Of a stretch of 64,000 bases of DNA, positions 24,913 to 34,342 are shown piece by piece. The stretch comes from JAGVSR01 sp964589785 (GTDB lineage Bacteria; Pseudomonadota; Alphaproteobacteria; Rhizobiales; Hyphomicrobiaceae), in the NCBI GenBank assembly GCA_964589785.1, contig CAZPUQ010000003.1, positions 276,982 through 340,981 on the forward strand, given 5' to 3'. Below the pieces are notes generated by a model that saw nothing but the letters and a program-made list of their open reading frames with translations, was not told the origin of the DNA and made no database searches. Made by a program: the position numbers and the translations under genes. Every line of letters begins with the position of its first letter. Position 1 is the stretch's first letter.

Positions 24913-26616
24913 ATGACGTCGAACGGCTGGCTGCAGATTGCACTCTTTTGTATCGCCGTGCTCGCGCTCGTGAAGCCGCTCGGCTGGTATATGACGCGCG
25001 TGTTCGCGGGCGAGCGCACGGTCCTGTCGCCTGTGCTTGGCCCGGTAGAGCGAGGGCTCTACCGCATCGCCGGCACGAGCGCGACCGAGGAGCAGCATTG
25101 GACCACCTACACGATCGCCATGCTGCTGTTCAATCTCGCAGGCGTCGCGGCGCTCTATGCACTGCAGCGCGTCCAGGGCGCTCTTCCGCTCAATCCCGCC
25201 GGACTGCCCGGCGTGCCGCCGGAGCTTGCCTTCAACACCGCGGTCAGCTTCGCCACCAACACTAACTGGCAGAACTACGGCGGCGAGAGCACCATGTCCT
25301 ATCTGACGCAAATGGCGGGACTTGCGGTGCAGAACTTCGTCTCTGCCGCCACAGGCATGGCCATCTCCATCGCCCTGATCCGCGCTTTCTCACGCCAATC
25401 CGTTAAGACGCTCGGCAACTTCTGGGTCGATCTCACCCGGTCGGTCCTTTACGTGCTGTTGCCGATCTCGATCGCCGGCACGCTTGTCCTGGTCTGGCAG
25501 GGCGTGCCGCAGAACCTCGACGCCTATACGGTTGCGACCACGCTCGAGGGTGCCCAGCAAACCATCGCGCAGGGTCCCGTCGCGTCGCAGATGATGATCA
25601 AGCATCTCGGCACCAACGGCGGCGGGTTCTTCAACGCCAACGCGGCGCATCCATTCGAGAACCCGACGGCGCTCACCAATCTGATCCACCTCACCGCGAT
25701 CTTCGCCATCGGCGCGGCGCTGACCAATGTCTTCGGCCGCATGGTGGGCAACCAGAAGCAAGGCTGGGCGATCCTCGCTGCCATGGGGATCCTGTTCGCA
25801 GCCGGCGTTGCCGTCTGCTACTGGGCCGAAGCGGCCGGCAATCCGCTGGTCCACGCGCTCGGCGTCGAGGGCGGGAACATGGAGGGCAAGGAAACGCGCT
25901 TCGGAATAGCGCTTTCGGCGCTCTTCGCCGTCGTCACCACGGCGGCGTCGTGCGGAGCCGTGAACGCCATGCACGGCAGCTTTCTGGCGATTGGGGGCAT
26001 GGTCCCGCTGATCAACATGATGCTCGGCGAGATCATCATCGGGGGCGTCGGCGCCGGTCTCTACGGGATGCTGCTCTTCGTCGTCGTAGCGATCTTCATC
26101 GCGGGCCTGATGGTCGGCCGCACGCCGGAATATCTCGGCAAGAAGATCGAGACCAAGGAGGTCAAGATGGCCATGCTTGCGCTGCTGATCCTGCCGCTGG
26201 CGATGCTCGGCTTCACGGCGGTGGCCGTGGTGCTCGAGACCGGGGTCGCCTCGATGGGCAATCCCGGACCGCACGGGTACTCCGAGGCGCTTTATGCCTA
26301 CGTCTCCGCCACGGCCAACAACGGCTCTGCCTTCGGAGGCCTCACCGGAAATACGCCCTGGTACAACATCACGCTCGGTCTCGCGATGCTGGTGGGGCGC
26401 TTCTGGATGATCGTGCCTGTGCTGGCAATGGCGGGCTCGCTCGTGGAGAAGACGTCGGTTCCCGAATCCGCCGGCACGTTCCCGACGACCGGTCCGCTCT
26501 TCGTCGGCCTCCTGATCGGCGTCGTTGTGATCATGGGCGGGCTTGAGTACTTCCCCGCGCTCGCCCTCGGACCGATCGTCGAGCACCTGGCAATGCTCCA
26601 GGGCCAGACGTTCTGA
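24913..26616 (+). CDS. kdpA: Potassium-transporting ATPase subunit A
   Basis: 567 residues, usual length. Channel-like subunit of the high-affinity KdpFABC pump, related to Trk/Ktr proteins, with about ten transmembrane helices. The selectivity-filter loops are visible: NTNWQNYGGE (first), LGTNGGGFFNANAAHPFENP (second), TTAASCGAVNAMH (third) and ATANNGSAFGGL (fourth). Second gene of an ordered kdpFABCDE operon. Confidence 0.97.
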   Translation: MTSNGWLQIALFCIAVLALVKPLGWYMTRVFAGERTVLSPVLGPVERGLYRIAGTSATEEQHWTTYTIAMLLFNLAGVAALYALQRVQGALPLNPAGLPGVPPELAFNTAVSFATNTNWQNYGGESTMSYLTQMAGLAVQNFVSAATGMAISIALIRAFSRQSVKTLGNFWVDLTRSVLYVLLPISIAGTLVLVWQGVPQNLDAYTVATTLEGAQQTIAQGPVASQMMIKHLGTNGGGFFNANAAHPFENPTALTNLIHLTAIFAIGAALTNVFGRMVGNQKQGWAILAAMGILFAAGVAVCYWAEAAGNPLVHALGVEGGNMEGKETRFGIALSALFAVVTTAASCGAVNAMHGSFLAIGGMVPLINMMLGEIIIGGVGAGLYGMLLFVVVAIFIAGLMVGRTPEYLGKKIETKEVKMAMLALLILPLAMLGFTAVAVVLETGVASMGNPGPHGYSEALYAYVSATANNGSAFGGLTGNTPWYNITLGLAMLVGRFWMIVPVLAMAGSLVEKTSVPESAGTFPTTGPLFVGLLIGVVVIMGGLEYFPALALGPIVEHLAMLQGQTF

Positions 26617-26659
26617 CGGCCGTGGCACGGATAAAGATCACTGCATGCTGGAGTCGCTC

Positions 26660-28711
26660 ATGAGCCAGTCCAAATCTGCGAGCCTGATGGAGCAGCGCAT
26701 CCTCGTCCCCGCGCTGAGAGGAGCGTTCACAAAGCTCGATCCGCGGGCACTCGCCAAGAACCCGGTCATCTTCGTCGTTGCCGTCGTGTCGCTTTTGACG
26801 ACGGTGCTGTTCCTTCGCGACCTGATGGCCGGCGGTCCCGACCTCGGGTTCTCGTTCCAGATCGTTCTCTGGCTCTGGTTCACGGTGCTGTTTGCAAACT
26901 TCGCCGAGGCGGTGGCGGAAGGCCGCGGCAAGGCGCAGGCGGATGCCCTGCGCAAGACACGCACGGAAACCCAGGCCAAGCTGCTCGGCGCCGACGGCAG
27001 GGATTTCAGGCTGGTGCCCGGCACGAGCCTCAAAGTCGGCGATGTCGTGCTGGTCGAGGCCGGCGACATCATCCCTTCGGACGGCGAGGTGATCGAAGGC
27101 ATCGCCTCGGTGAACGAAGCGGCGATCACGGGCGAGTCGGCGCCCGTTATCCGAGAATCTGGCGGCGACCGGTCGGCCGTTACCGGCGGCACGCAGGTGA
27201 TCTCGGACTGGATCCGCGTGCGCATCACGGCGGCGGCCGGCTCGACATTCCTCGATCGCATGATCCGGCTGGTGGAAGGCGCCGAGAGGCAGAAGACCCC
27301 GAACGAGATCGCGCTCAACATCCTGCTCGCCGGCATGACTCTCATCTTCGTGTTCGCGACGGTGACGATCCCGAGCTTTGCAAGCTACGCCGGCGGGTCC
27401 ATTCCCGTCATCGTGCTGGTGGCCCTCTTCGTCACCCTGATCCCCACGACGATCGGCGCGCTGCTGTCGGCGATCGGCATCGCCGGCATGGACCGCCTGG
27501 TGCGCTTCAACGTGCTCGCGATGTCGGGGCGCTCCGTGGAAGCGGCCGGCGATGTCGATACGCTCTTGCTCGACAAGACGGGTACGATCACGCTCGGCAA
27601 CCGGCAGGCGACCGAGCTGCGCCCGATCCGGGGCGTGGCCGAGAGGGAGCTGGCGGATGCGGCGCAGCTTGCGTCTCTTGCCGACGAAACGCCCGAGGGC
27701 CGCTCGGTCGTCGTGCTCGCCAAGGACAAGTACGGCATTCGCGCCCGCGACATGGCGAGTCTCAACGCCCGCTTCGTGCCCTTCACGGCCCAGAGCCGCA
27801 TGAGCGGCGTCGACCTCGACGGCGCGTCGATCCGCAAGGGCGCCGTGGACGCGGTGCTGAAGCACATCGAAGCCGCCGCGTCTGCGAGCGGCGACGCCAG
27901 GCGCGAGCTGCAAGGCATCGCCGGCGCCATCGCCAAGGCCGGCGGCACGCCGCTGGCAGTGGCGCGCGACGGGCGTCTGCTCGGCGTCATCCACCTCAAG
28001 GACATCGTCAAGGGCGGCATCAAGGACCGCTTTGCGGAGCTGCGCCGCATGGGCATCCGCACGGTCATGATCACCGGCGACAATCCGATGACGGCCGCCG
28101 CCATCGCGGCCGAGGCCGGCGTGGACGACTTCCTTGCAGAGGCGACGCCCGAGGCCAAGCTGGCACTGATCCGCGAGGAGCAGGCCAAGGGCAAGCTGGT
28201 CGCGATGTGCGGCGACGGGACGAACGACGCGCCGGCGCTGGCGCAGGCCGACGTGGGCGTCGCCATGAACACGGGCACGGTCGCGGCGCGCGAAGCCGGC
28301 AACATGGTCGATCTCGATTCCGATCCCACGAAGCTCATCGAGATCGTGGAGATCGGCAAGCAGCTCCTCATGACGCGGGGAGCGCTGACGACCTTCTCCA
28401 TCGCCAACGACGTCGCGAAGTACTTCGCCATCATCCCGGCGATGTTCCTCGCCTTCTATCCGCAGCTCGGCGCGCTCAACGTCATGGGACTGGCGACGCC
28501 GCAGAGTGCCATCCTGTCGGCGATCATCTTCAATGCCCTCATCATCGTGGCGCTCATCCCTCTGTCGCTCAAAGGCGTGAAATACCGGGCCATCGGAGCG
28601 GGGGCGCTCTTGTCCCGCAACCTCCTCGTCTATGGCCTCGGCGGCATCCTCGTGCCGTTCGCCGGCATCAAGGCGATCGACCTCGCCATCACCGCCCTCG
28701 GCCTCGCATAG
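26660..28711 (+). CDS. kdpB: Potassium-transporting P-type ATPase subunit B
   Basis: 683 residues. P-type ATPase that drives K+ uptake through KdpA. Actuator-domain TGES motif (AAITGESAPVI), phosphorylation motif DKTGTIT with Asp305, nucleotide-binding region (FVPFTAQSRMSGVDL), and the hinge motif GDGTNDAPALAQADVGVAMN. Start ATG at 26660 has GGAG six bases upstream; an ATG 15 bases earlier has a weaker site. The gap from kdpA is 43 bases. Confidence 0.97.
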   Translation: MSQSKSASLMEQRILVPALRGAFTKLDPRALAKNPVIFVVAVVSLLTTVLFLRDLMAGGPDLGFSFQIVLWLWFTVLFANFAEAVAEGRGKAQADALRKTRTETQAKLLGADGRDFRLVPGTSLKVGDVVLVEAGDIIPSDGEVIEGIASVNEAAITGESAPVIRESGGDRSAVTGGTQVISDWIRVRITAAAGSTFLDRMIRLVEGAERQKTPNEIALNILLAGMTLIFVFATVTIPSFASYAGGSIPVIVLVALFVTLIPTTIGALLSAIGIAGMDRLVRFNVLAMSGRSVEAAGDVDTLLLDKTGTITLGNRQATELRPIRGVAERELADAAQLASLADETPEGRSVVVLAKDKYGIRARDMASLNARFVPFTAQSRMSGVDLDGASIRKGAVDAVLKHIEAAASASGDARRELQGIAGAIAKAGGTPLAVARDGRLLGVIHLKDIVKGGIKDRFAELRRMGIRTVMITGDNPMTAAAIAAEAGVDDFLAEATPEAKLALIREEQAKGKLVAMCGDGTNDAPALAQADVGVAMNTGTVAAREAGNMVDLDSDPTKLIEIVEIGKQLLMTRGALTTFSIANDVAKYFAIIPAMFLAFYPQLGALNVMGLATPQSAILSAIIFNALIIVALIPLSLKGVKYRAIGAGALLSRNLLVYGLGGILVPFAGIKAIDLAITALGLA

Positions 28712-28722
28712 GGACCACCATC

Positions 28723-29292
28723 ATGCGCAAGCAACTGAAACCCGCAATCGTGCTGCTCGTCGCCATGACGGTCATCACCGGTCTCCTCTATCCCCTGGCC
28801 ATGACGGGTGTCGCGCAGCTCCTCTTTCCGCACCAGGCCGGCGGATCCCTGATCGAGCGGGACGGCAAGGTCATAGGCTCGGAGCTGATCGGGCAGGCGT
28901 TCACGGGCGAGCGCTATTTCCATGGCCGGCCGTCGGCGGCCGGCGACGGCTACAACGCCGCGAGCTCCGGCGGCTCCAATCTCGGTCCGACCAACCCGAA
29001 TCTCATCCAGCGCATCAAGGAGAGTTCGGAGCCTCTGAAGGCTGAGAATGCCGGAGCCCCCGTGCCCATCGACCTGGTGACGGCGTCGGGAAGCGGGCTT
29101 GATCCTCACGTCTCGCCGCAAGCCGCGGCGTTCCAGGTGCCCCGGGTCGCGAAGGCGCGGGGACTGGCCGAAGAGGACGTGCGCCGGCTTGTCGAGGGCC
29201 ACACGGAGGACCGGTTCCTCGGCATCCTCGGCGAGCCGCGCGTCAATGTGCTGGCCCTTAACCTTGCCCTGGATGCTCTTTCAACGCGATGA
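28723..29292 (+). CDS. kdpC: Potassium-transporting ATPase subunit C
   Basis: 189 residues. One N-terminal transmembrane helix (IVLLVAMTVITGLLYPLAMTG) and a periplasmic domain with the family landmarks YFHGRPS, SGGSNLGPTNP, SGLDPHVSP and the C-terminal VNVLALNLALD. KdpC raises the affinity of the complex for K+. Starts 11 bases after kdpB. Confidence 0.95.
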   Translation: MRKQLKPAIVLLVAMTVITGLLYPLAMTGVAQLLFPHQAGGSLIERDGKVIGSELIGQAFTGERYFHGRPSAAGDGYNAASSGGSNLGPTNPNLIQRIKESSEPLKAENAGAPVPIDLVTASGSGLDPHVSPQAAAFQVPRVAKARGLAEEDVRRLVEGHTEDRFLGILGEPRVNVLALNLALDALSTR

Positions 29293-29342
29293 TGGGCGCC
29301 GCGACGATGGCGAATTGCTTCGCCCGCACGAGATAGTGGCTC

Positions 29343-32066
29343 ATGCCCGACCCCCGCCACGGTCCAGATCAACGTCCCTCGCCGGAGGCCCTTCTGGAGG
29401 CGGCCCGAAGGGAGGAGGGCCGCCTCGGCAAGCTCCGGATCTTCGTCGGCGCGGCGCCCGGCGTCGGCAAGACCTACGAGATGCTGCGCACGGCCCGCGC
29501 GCGCCGCAAGGATGGCTACGACATCGTCGTCGGCGTCGTCGAGACGCATGGGCGCAAGGAGACGCAGGCTCTGCTGCGCGGCCTCGAGATCATTCCGCGC
29601 CGGCGGATCGACTACCGGGGGCAGACGCTCGAGGAAATGGACCTTGACGCCATCCTCGCGCGCCGGCCGCAGATCGTTCTGGTCGACGAGCTGGCCCACA
29701 CCAACGCATCCGGCAGCCGCCATCCCAAGCGCTATCTCGACGTCGAGGAGATCCTGAACCAGGGCATCGACGTCTATACGACGGTCAACATCCAGCACAT
29801 CGAGAGCCTGAACGACGTCGTGGCGCAGATCACGCGCGTACGCGTGCGCGAGACGGTGCCCGACTCCGTCTTTGACCGGGCCGATGCCGTTGAGCTCGTC
29901 GATCTCACGCCCGGAGATCTCATCGAGCGCCTGAAGGCCGGCAAGGTCTACATTCCCGAGCAGGCCGAGCGCGCGCTCGAGCACTTCTTCTCGCCCGCCA
30001 ACCTGACGGCGCTGCGCGAGCTCGCGCTGCGCCGCACGGCCGAGCGCGTCGACGACCAGCTCCTCACCGAGATGCAGGCCCGCGCCATTCCGGGGCCTTG
30101 GGCCGCGGGCGAACGCATCCTTGTCTGTGTCACCGAGGATCCGCGGGCCGCGGGACTGGTGCGCTATGCCAAGCGCGCGGCGGACCGCCTGCGCGCGCCT
30201 TGGACCGCCATTTCGATCGAGACGCGGCGCAGCTTGCGGCTCAGCAGCGAGGAGCGCGGCTGCGTCGCCGATACGCTGCGGCTGGCCGAGCGCATGGGCG
30301 GCGAGGCCATCACCGTGCCCGGCGGCTCGCGGCGCATCGCCGAGGACATCATCGCGTTCGCGCGGGCGAACAACGTGACGCAGATCATCGTCGGAAAATC
30401 CGGACGGCCGCGGTGGTTCGAGGTGGTCAACGGGTCCGTCGTCCACGACCTGCTGCGCCTGTCCGGCAACATCAGCGTTCAAGTCATCAGCGGAAACGCC
30501 GGGCCCGACGAGGCGGACGCCAGGAAGACGGTGCGTACGGCGACGCCGCAGCAATCGTTCAACCTATGGCCGTACGTCGCGTCGCTGGCCTCGATTGCAG
30601 GCGGGCTGGCGATCAGCTGGTATCTCTCCCCTTGGCTCGGCGTCGAGAGCGTCGACCTCGTGTTCATCACGGCCATCGTGGGCATCGCGGTGCGCTATGG
30701 GCTGACGCCGTCGCTCATCGCCAGCGTTGCGGCATCGCTGTGCTACAACTACTTCTTTCTGCCGCCGCTCTTGACGTTCACTATCACCGACGGCACCAAC
30801 CTTGCGGCTTTCATATCGTTCGCGATCGTCGCCGTGATCGTCTCGAACGTCGCCGGGCGCATGCGGAGCCAGGCGGTGATCGCCGTCAATCGCGCCAGCA
30901 CGACCGAATCCCTCTATGCGTTCAGCCGCAAGCTGGCCAGCGCCGTCAGCCTGGACGACGTGCTGTGGGCTACCGCCTATCAGATCGCCTCCATGCTGAA
31001 GGTGCGCGTCGTCCTCCTCCTGCCGGAAGACGGCGGCATTGCCGTGCGGGCCGGCTATCCGCCGGAGGACACGCTCGAGGCCTCCGATCTCGCCGCGGCC
31101 ACCTGGGCGTGGAAGAACGACCGCGCGGCGGGCCGGGGCGCCGATACCCTTCCCGGTGCCCAGCGTCTCTTCCTGCCGATGCGGACCGGCCGCGGTGCGG
31201 TCGGCGTCGTCGGCATCGACAGCGACACGCCCGGACCGCTGCTCACGCCCGACCAGCGGCGGCTGTTCGATGCGCTGATCGACCAGGCGACCCTTGCCAT
31301 CGAGCGCGTGCATCTGGTCGAGGATGTCGAGCGGACGGCCCGCACCATGGAGACGGAGCGGCTGCGGTCCGCGCTCCTGACCTCGATCTCCCACGATCTC
31401 AAGACGCCGTTGGCCGCCGTGCTGGGCTCGGCGAGCGCCCTGCGGGATCTGTCGTCAAGTCTCGATGGCGCGCAGAAGGCGGACCTGCTCGGGACCATCA
31501 TCGATGAGGCCGAGCGGCTGAACCGCTTCATCGCCAATCTTCTGGATATGACGCGGCTCGAGTCGGGCGCCATCGTGCCCAACATGTCCTTGCACGACCT
31601 CAGCGAGATCGTGGGCAGCACGCTGCGGCGGGCGGCACGCATCCTTGCGCACCACGAGGTCCGGGTCGATCTGGCGCCGGACCTGCCGATGATCCGCGTC
31701 GATCCGGTGCTCTTCGAGCAGGTTCTTTTCAACCTCCTCGACAACGCTGCCAAGTATGCATCGGAGGGCACTGCCATTGCCATCGAGAGCCGGCTTGACG
31801 GTGATCGGGTCCGGCTGAAGGTTCTCGACGAGGGCGACGGCATTCCCGCGTCCGACCTTGAGCTGATCTTCGATAAGTTCTACCGGGCCCAGAAAGGCGA
31901 CCGTGTCCGTGCCGGAACGGGACTTGGCCTTGCCATCTCGCGCGGGTTCGTCGAGGCGATGGAGGGAACCCTTGCGGCGGCCAATCGCAGCGACGGCAAA
32001 GGCGCGGTCTTTACCATCAGGCTGCCCGTTCCGATGGGCTTCGAGCACCTGGATACCGCCGCATGA
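29343..32066 (+). CDS. kdpD: Sensor histidine kinase KdpD
   Basis: 907 residues. N-terminal KdpD domain with Walker A GAAPGVGKTYEML and Walker B IVLVDELAHTNA, then a Usp-like domain (ILVCVTEDPRAAGLVRYAKR; IIVGKSGRPRW), four short transmembrane helices at about 405-515, a GAF-like region, HisKA with His684 in SISHDLKTPLAAVLG, and HATPase (NLLDNAAKYA, GTGLGLAISRGF). Senses low K+ or ionic strength and phosphorylates KdpE. The stop overlaps kdpE by four bases. Confidence 0.96.
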   Translation: MPDPRHGPDQRPSPEALLEAARREEGRLGKLRIFVGAAPGVGKTYEMLRTARARRKDGYDIVVGVVETHGRKETQALLRGLEIIPRRRIDYRGQTLEEMDLDAILARRPQIVLVDELAHTNASGSRHPKRYLDVEEILNQGIDVYTTVNIQHIESLNDVVAQITRVRVRETVPDSVFDRADAVELVDLTPGDLIERLKAGKVYIPEQAERALEHFFSPANLTALRELALRRTAERVDDQLLTEMQARAIPGPWAAGERILVCVTEDPRAAGLVRYAKRAADRLRAPWTAISIETRRSLRLSSEERGCVADTLRLAERMGGEAITVPGGSRRIAEDIIAFARANNVTQIIVGKSGRPRWFEVVNGSVVHDLLRLSGNISVQVISGNAGPDEADARKTVRTATPQQSFNLWPYVASLASIAGGLAISWYLSPWLGVESVDLVFITAIVGIAVRYGLTPSLIASVAASLCYNYFFLPPLLTFTITDGTNLAAFISFAIVAVIVSNVAGRMRSQAVIAVNRASTTESLYAFSRKLASAVSLDDVLWATAYQIASMLKVRVVLLLPEDGGIAVRAGYPPEDTLEASDLAAATWAWKNDRAAGRGADTLPGAQRLFLPMRTGRGAVGVVGIDSDTPGPLLTPDQRRLFDALIDQATLAIERVHLVEDVERTARTMETERLRSALLTSISHDLKTPLAAVLGSASALRDLSSSLDGAQKADLLGTIIDEAERLNRFIANLLDMTRLESGAIVPNMSLHDLSEIVGSTLRRAARILAHHEVRVDLAPDLPMIRVDPVLFEQVLFNLLDNAAKYASEGTAIAIESRLDGDRVRLKVLDEGDGIPASDLELIFDKFYRAQKGDRVRAGTGLGLAISRGFVEAMEGTLAAANRSDGKGAVFTIRLPVPMGFEHLDTAA

Positions 32067-32752
32067 GCGCCCAGCCCCTCAAGGTTCTCGTCATCGACGA
32101 CGATCCCCCCATCCGCAAGCTCTTGCGGATGGGGCTCACCACCCAGGGCTACACCATCCTCGACGCGACCAACGGCAAAAAGGGGCTTGAGCTTCTAAGC
32201 CAGCAGCCCGACCTCGTCATCCTGGATCTGGGCTTGCCGGACGTGAGCGGCCTGGACCTCCTGTTGCAGATCCGCGAGCGCGACGAGCGTGTTCCCATCG
32301 TCGTCCTCTCGAGCCGCGACGACGAAACCGCAAAGGTGCGCGCTCTCGATCATGGCGCGGACGACTATGTCACGAAGCCGTTCGGGATGGAGGAGCTTCT
32401 GGCCCGGATGCGCGCGGCGGTGCGCCACCAGCTCCAGGTTCAGGGCGAGCGTCCCGTGTTTCGCGCCGGCGATCTGTCCGTCGATCTCGTGCGGCGCATC
32501 GTGAAGGTGGGCGAGAAGGAAGTGAAGCTCTCTCCGAAGGAGTATGATCTCCTTCGCCTTCTCGTGCAGCACGCCGGCAAGGTGCTGACGCACAAGTTCC
32601 TGCTCAAGGAGTTGTGGGACGAGACGACCGATACGCAGTACTTGCGCGTCTACATGAGGCAGTTGCGGCGCAGGATCGAGGCAGACCCCGAGCGCCCCAA
32701 ATACCTTCTGACCGAGACCGGCATCGGGTATCGGCTGCAGGCACCGGACTAG
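32063..32752 (+). CDS. kdpE: Response regulator KdpE
   Basis: 229 residues. OmpR/PhoB-type: receiver with Asp55 (LVILDLGLPDVSG) and YVTKPFGMEELL, then winged helix with LSPKEYDLLRLLVQHAGKV and YLRVYMRQLRRRIE and the end LLTETGIGYRL. Activates kdpFABC when phosphorylated by KdpD. The inverted repeat at 24590 is a possible target. Confidence 0.96.
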   Translation: MSAQPLKVLVIDDDPPIRKLLRMGLTTQGYTILDATNGKKGLELLSQQPDLVILDLGLPDVSGLDLLLQIRERDERVPIVVLSSRDDETAKVRALDHGADDYVTKPFGMEELLARMRAAVRHQLQVQGERPVFRAGDLSVDLVRRIVKVGEKEVKLSPKEYDLLRLLVQHAGKVLTHKFLLKELWDETTDTQYLRVYMRQLRRRIEADPERPKYLLTETGIGYRLQAPD

Positions 32753-32786
32753 CCAGGTGTCCTGACGCAGGCGACCAGGAGCGACA

Positions 32787-33230
32787 ATGGAAATTCGAGA
32801 CTTCCTGAGAGAAGAGGATGTGGTGATCGACGTCCGCGCCGCGGACAAGAGCTCGCTCCTCAAGGGGCTTGCCGTACGCGCCGGTGCCGCCCTGCAACTG
32901 CCGGCCGAGGCGATTGCGAACGCCTTGGAGCGGCGCGACGACCTCGGATCGACGGGCATCGGCGGTGGCGTCTGCATCCCGCATGCGCGATTGCGCGAGC
33001 TCCGACAGCCGTTCGGGATGTTCGTCCGGCTCAAGCATCCGGTCGGCTACGATGCGATCGACGGCGAGCCGGTCGATCTCGCCTTCTTGCTGCTGCTGCC
33101 GGCGTCCTCGCAGCTCGACCAGCTCAATGCGCTTGCCGCCGTCGCCCGCAAGCTGCGCCTCCCCGAGACGCTTCAGCGCCTGCGCAAGGCCGACAGCGAG
33201 GCCGCGTTCTATCAGGCGGTCGCCGGATGA
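32787..33230 (+). CDS. ptsN: PTS EIIA-Ntr-type protein
   Basis: 147-residue PTS EIIA domain of the nitrogen-PTS type. GIGGGVCIPHARL carries the phospho-acceptor His66; the FLLLLPASSQLDQLN and LNALAAVARKL stretches are typical. EIIA-Ntr is known to bind KdpD in E. coli and stimulate kdp expression, so a dedicated copy 34 bases after kdpE is functionally sensible. The usual chromosomal ptsN beside rpoN may exist elsewhere, so the symbol denotes family only. Confidence 0.88.
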   Translation: MEIRDFLREEDVVIDVRAADKSSLLKGLAVRAGAALQLPAEAIANALERRDDLGSTGIGGGVCIPHARLRELRQPFGMFVRLKHPVGYDAIDGEPVDLAFLLLLPASSQLDQLNALAAVARKLRLPETLQRLRKADSEAAFYQAVAG

Positions 33231-33328
33231 AAAGACACGGCGCCGCTCCTATGCGGTCGCGCCGGCTCCCCTCTCGAATCTTTATGGCGTGCGTCCTAAC
33301 TTCGTCGGCAAGGAGATTTCGGCTTGCC

Positions 33329-33619
33329 ATGAGCGGTCCGATGCACACGGTCGATCGAAATGCGATACCAACCGCCGACGGAGAGGACGGCGAGCTGGCG
33401 ACGGTCCACCGTGCCGGCCGCATGGCGCTGATCGCGGGCCTCGGCGTTCTGGCATTGACCGGCGCCTTGGTGCTGCTGGTCGAAACGCCCTCTTCGGTGA
33501 CCGTTTCGGACTGCGCTGCGATCGAGGACGCCGGTCTGCGGCTCGGCTGCTACGACAGCATCGCGCGCCGCCCGCCCTCGCCCCCGGCGCGCGGAGCGCT
33601 CGCTCCGAAACTCGATTGA
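33329..33619 (+). CDS. Small single-pass membrane protein
   Basis: 96 residues from ATG at 33329; a start at 33227 overlapping the ptsN stop (ATGA) would add 34 residues of poor composition. One transmembrane helix (MALIAGLGVLALTGALVLLV) and then a short domain with CAAIEDAGLRLGCYDSIA, a pattern of two Cys with Asp-x-x-x-Arg-Leu and CYD that recurs in several envelope proteins. C-terminus is proline/alanine-rich. Function unknown; follows the kdp operon on the same strand. Confidence 0.6.
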   Translation: MSGPMHTVDRNAIPTADGEDGELATVHRAGRMALIAGLGVLALTGALVLLVETPSSVTVSDCAAIEDAGLRLGCYDSIARRPPSPPARGALAPKLD

Positions 33620-33736
33620 CGCTTCCGTGTGTGGTCACCCTCGCTTTGGAACCATTGGCGGCCGAACGGTGTTGCCAATCGCTCAATAGATCGAAAAGCG
33701 CGGCACCCTCAGCCGCCGAGAACGGAAGGGATCCCC

Positions 33737-34333
33737 ATGCCCAAGATCACGGACGCGAACGTACTCATCATCTCCGCGGACGGCTTCGAGCAATCCGAGC
33801 TCGAGGTCCCGCGCGACAAGCTGAAGGAGGCGGGAGCGAAGGTCACACTGGCGACACCCGATGGAAATGACGTGATGGGATGGAAGGGTCGCGATTGGGG
33901 CCGCAAAGCCCCCGCCGACGCCGCGCTCGAAACGATCGACCCCGATAAGTTCGACGCACTGGTCATTCCCGGCGGTCAGATCAACCCCGATCTCCTGCGC
34001 GTCAATCCGAAGGCGGTGTCGATGATCCAGGCGTTCGACAAGGCCGGCAAGCCGATCGCTGCCATCTGTCACGGACCGTGGCTTCTCGTCGAGGCCGGGA
34101 TTCTGAACGGACGGCGGGCGACCTCCTACAAATCGATCCGCACCGACGTCGTGAACGCGGGGGCCGAATGGCAGGACAAGGCGGTCGTCGTGGACGACGG
34201 GATCATCACGAGCCGGTCGCCCGGCGATCTGCCCGCGTTCGTCGCCAAGATCATCGAGGAGATCGAGGAAGGCCGGCACGACCGCAGCACCCGCAAATCT
34301 CAGGCTGGTCAGGCGGGGCAGGGGCTCGCGTGA
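33737..34333 (+). CDS. DJ-1/PfpI-family protein
   Basis: 198 residues. DJ-1/PfpI fold with the nucleophile-elbow Cys111 in AAICHGPW and the acidic residue of FEQSELEVPRD, as in PfpI/YhbO proteins, which are proposed deglycases or stress-response hydrolases. GDVM-type insertion and VVVDDGIITSRSPGDLPAF close the fold. GGAAGGGA precedes the ATG. A basic/glutamine tail of about 17 residues follows the domain. It is 9 bases before the damaged UdgX-like gene. Confidence 0.9.
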   Translation: MPKITDANVLIISADGFEQSELEVPRDKLKEAGAKVTLATPDGNDVMGWKGRDWGRKAPADAALETIDPDKFDALVIPGGQINPDLLRVNPKAVSMIQAFDKAGKPIAAICHGPWLLVEAGILNGRRATSYKSIRTDVVNAGAEWQDKAVVVDDGIITSRSPGDLPAFVAKIIEEIEEGRHDRSTRKSQAGQAGQGLA

Positions 34334-34342
34334 GGGGCCGCA

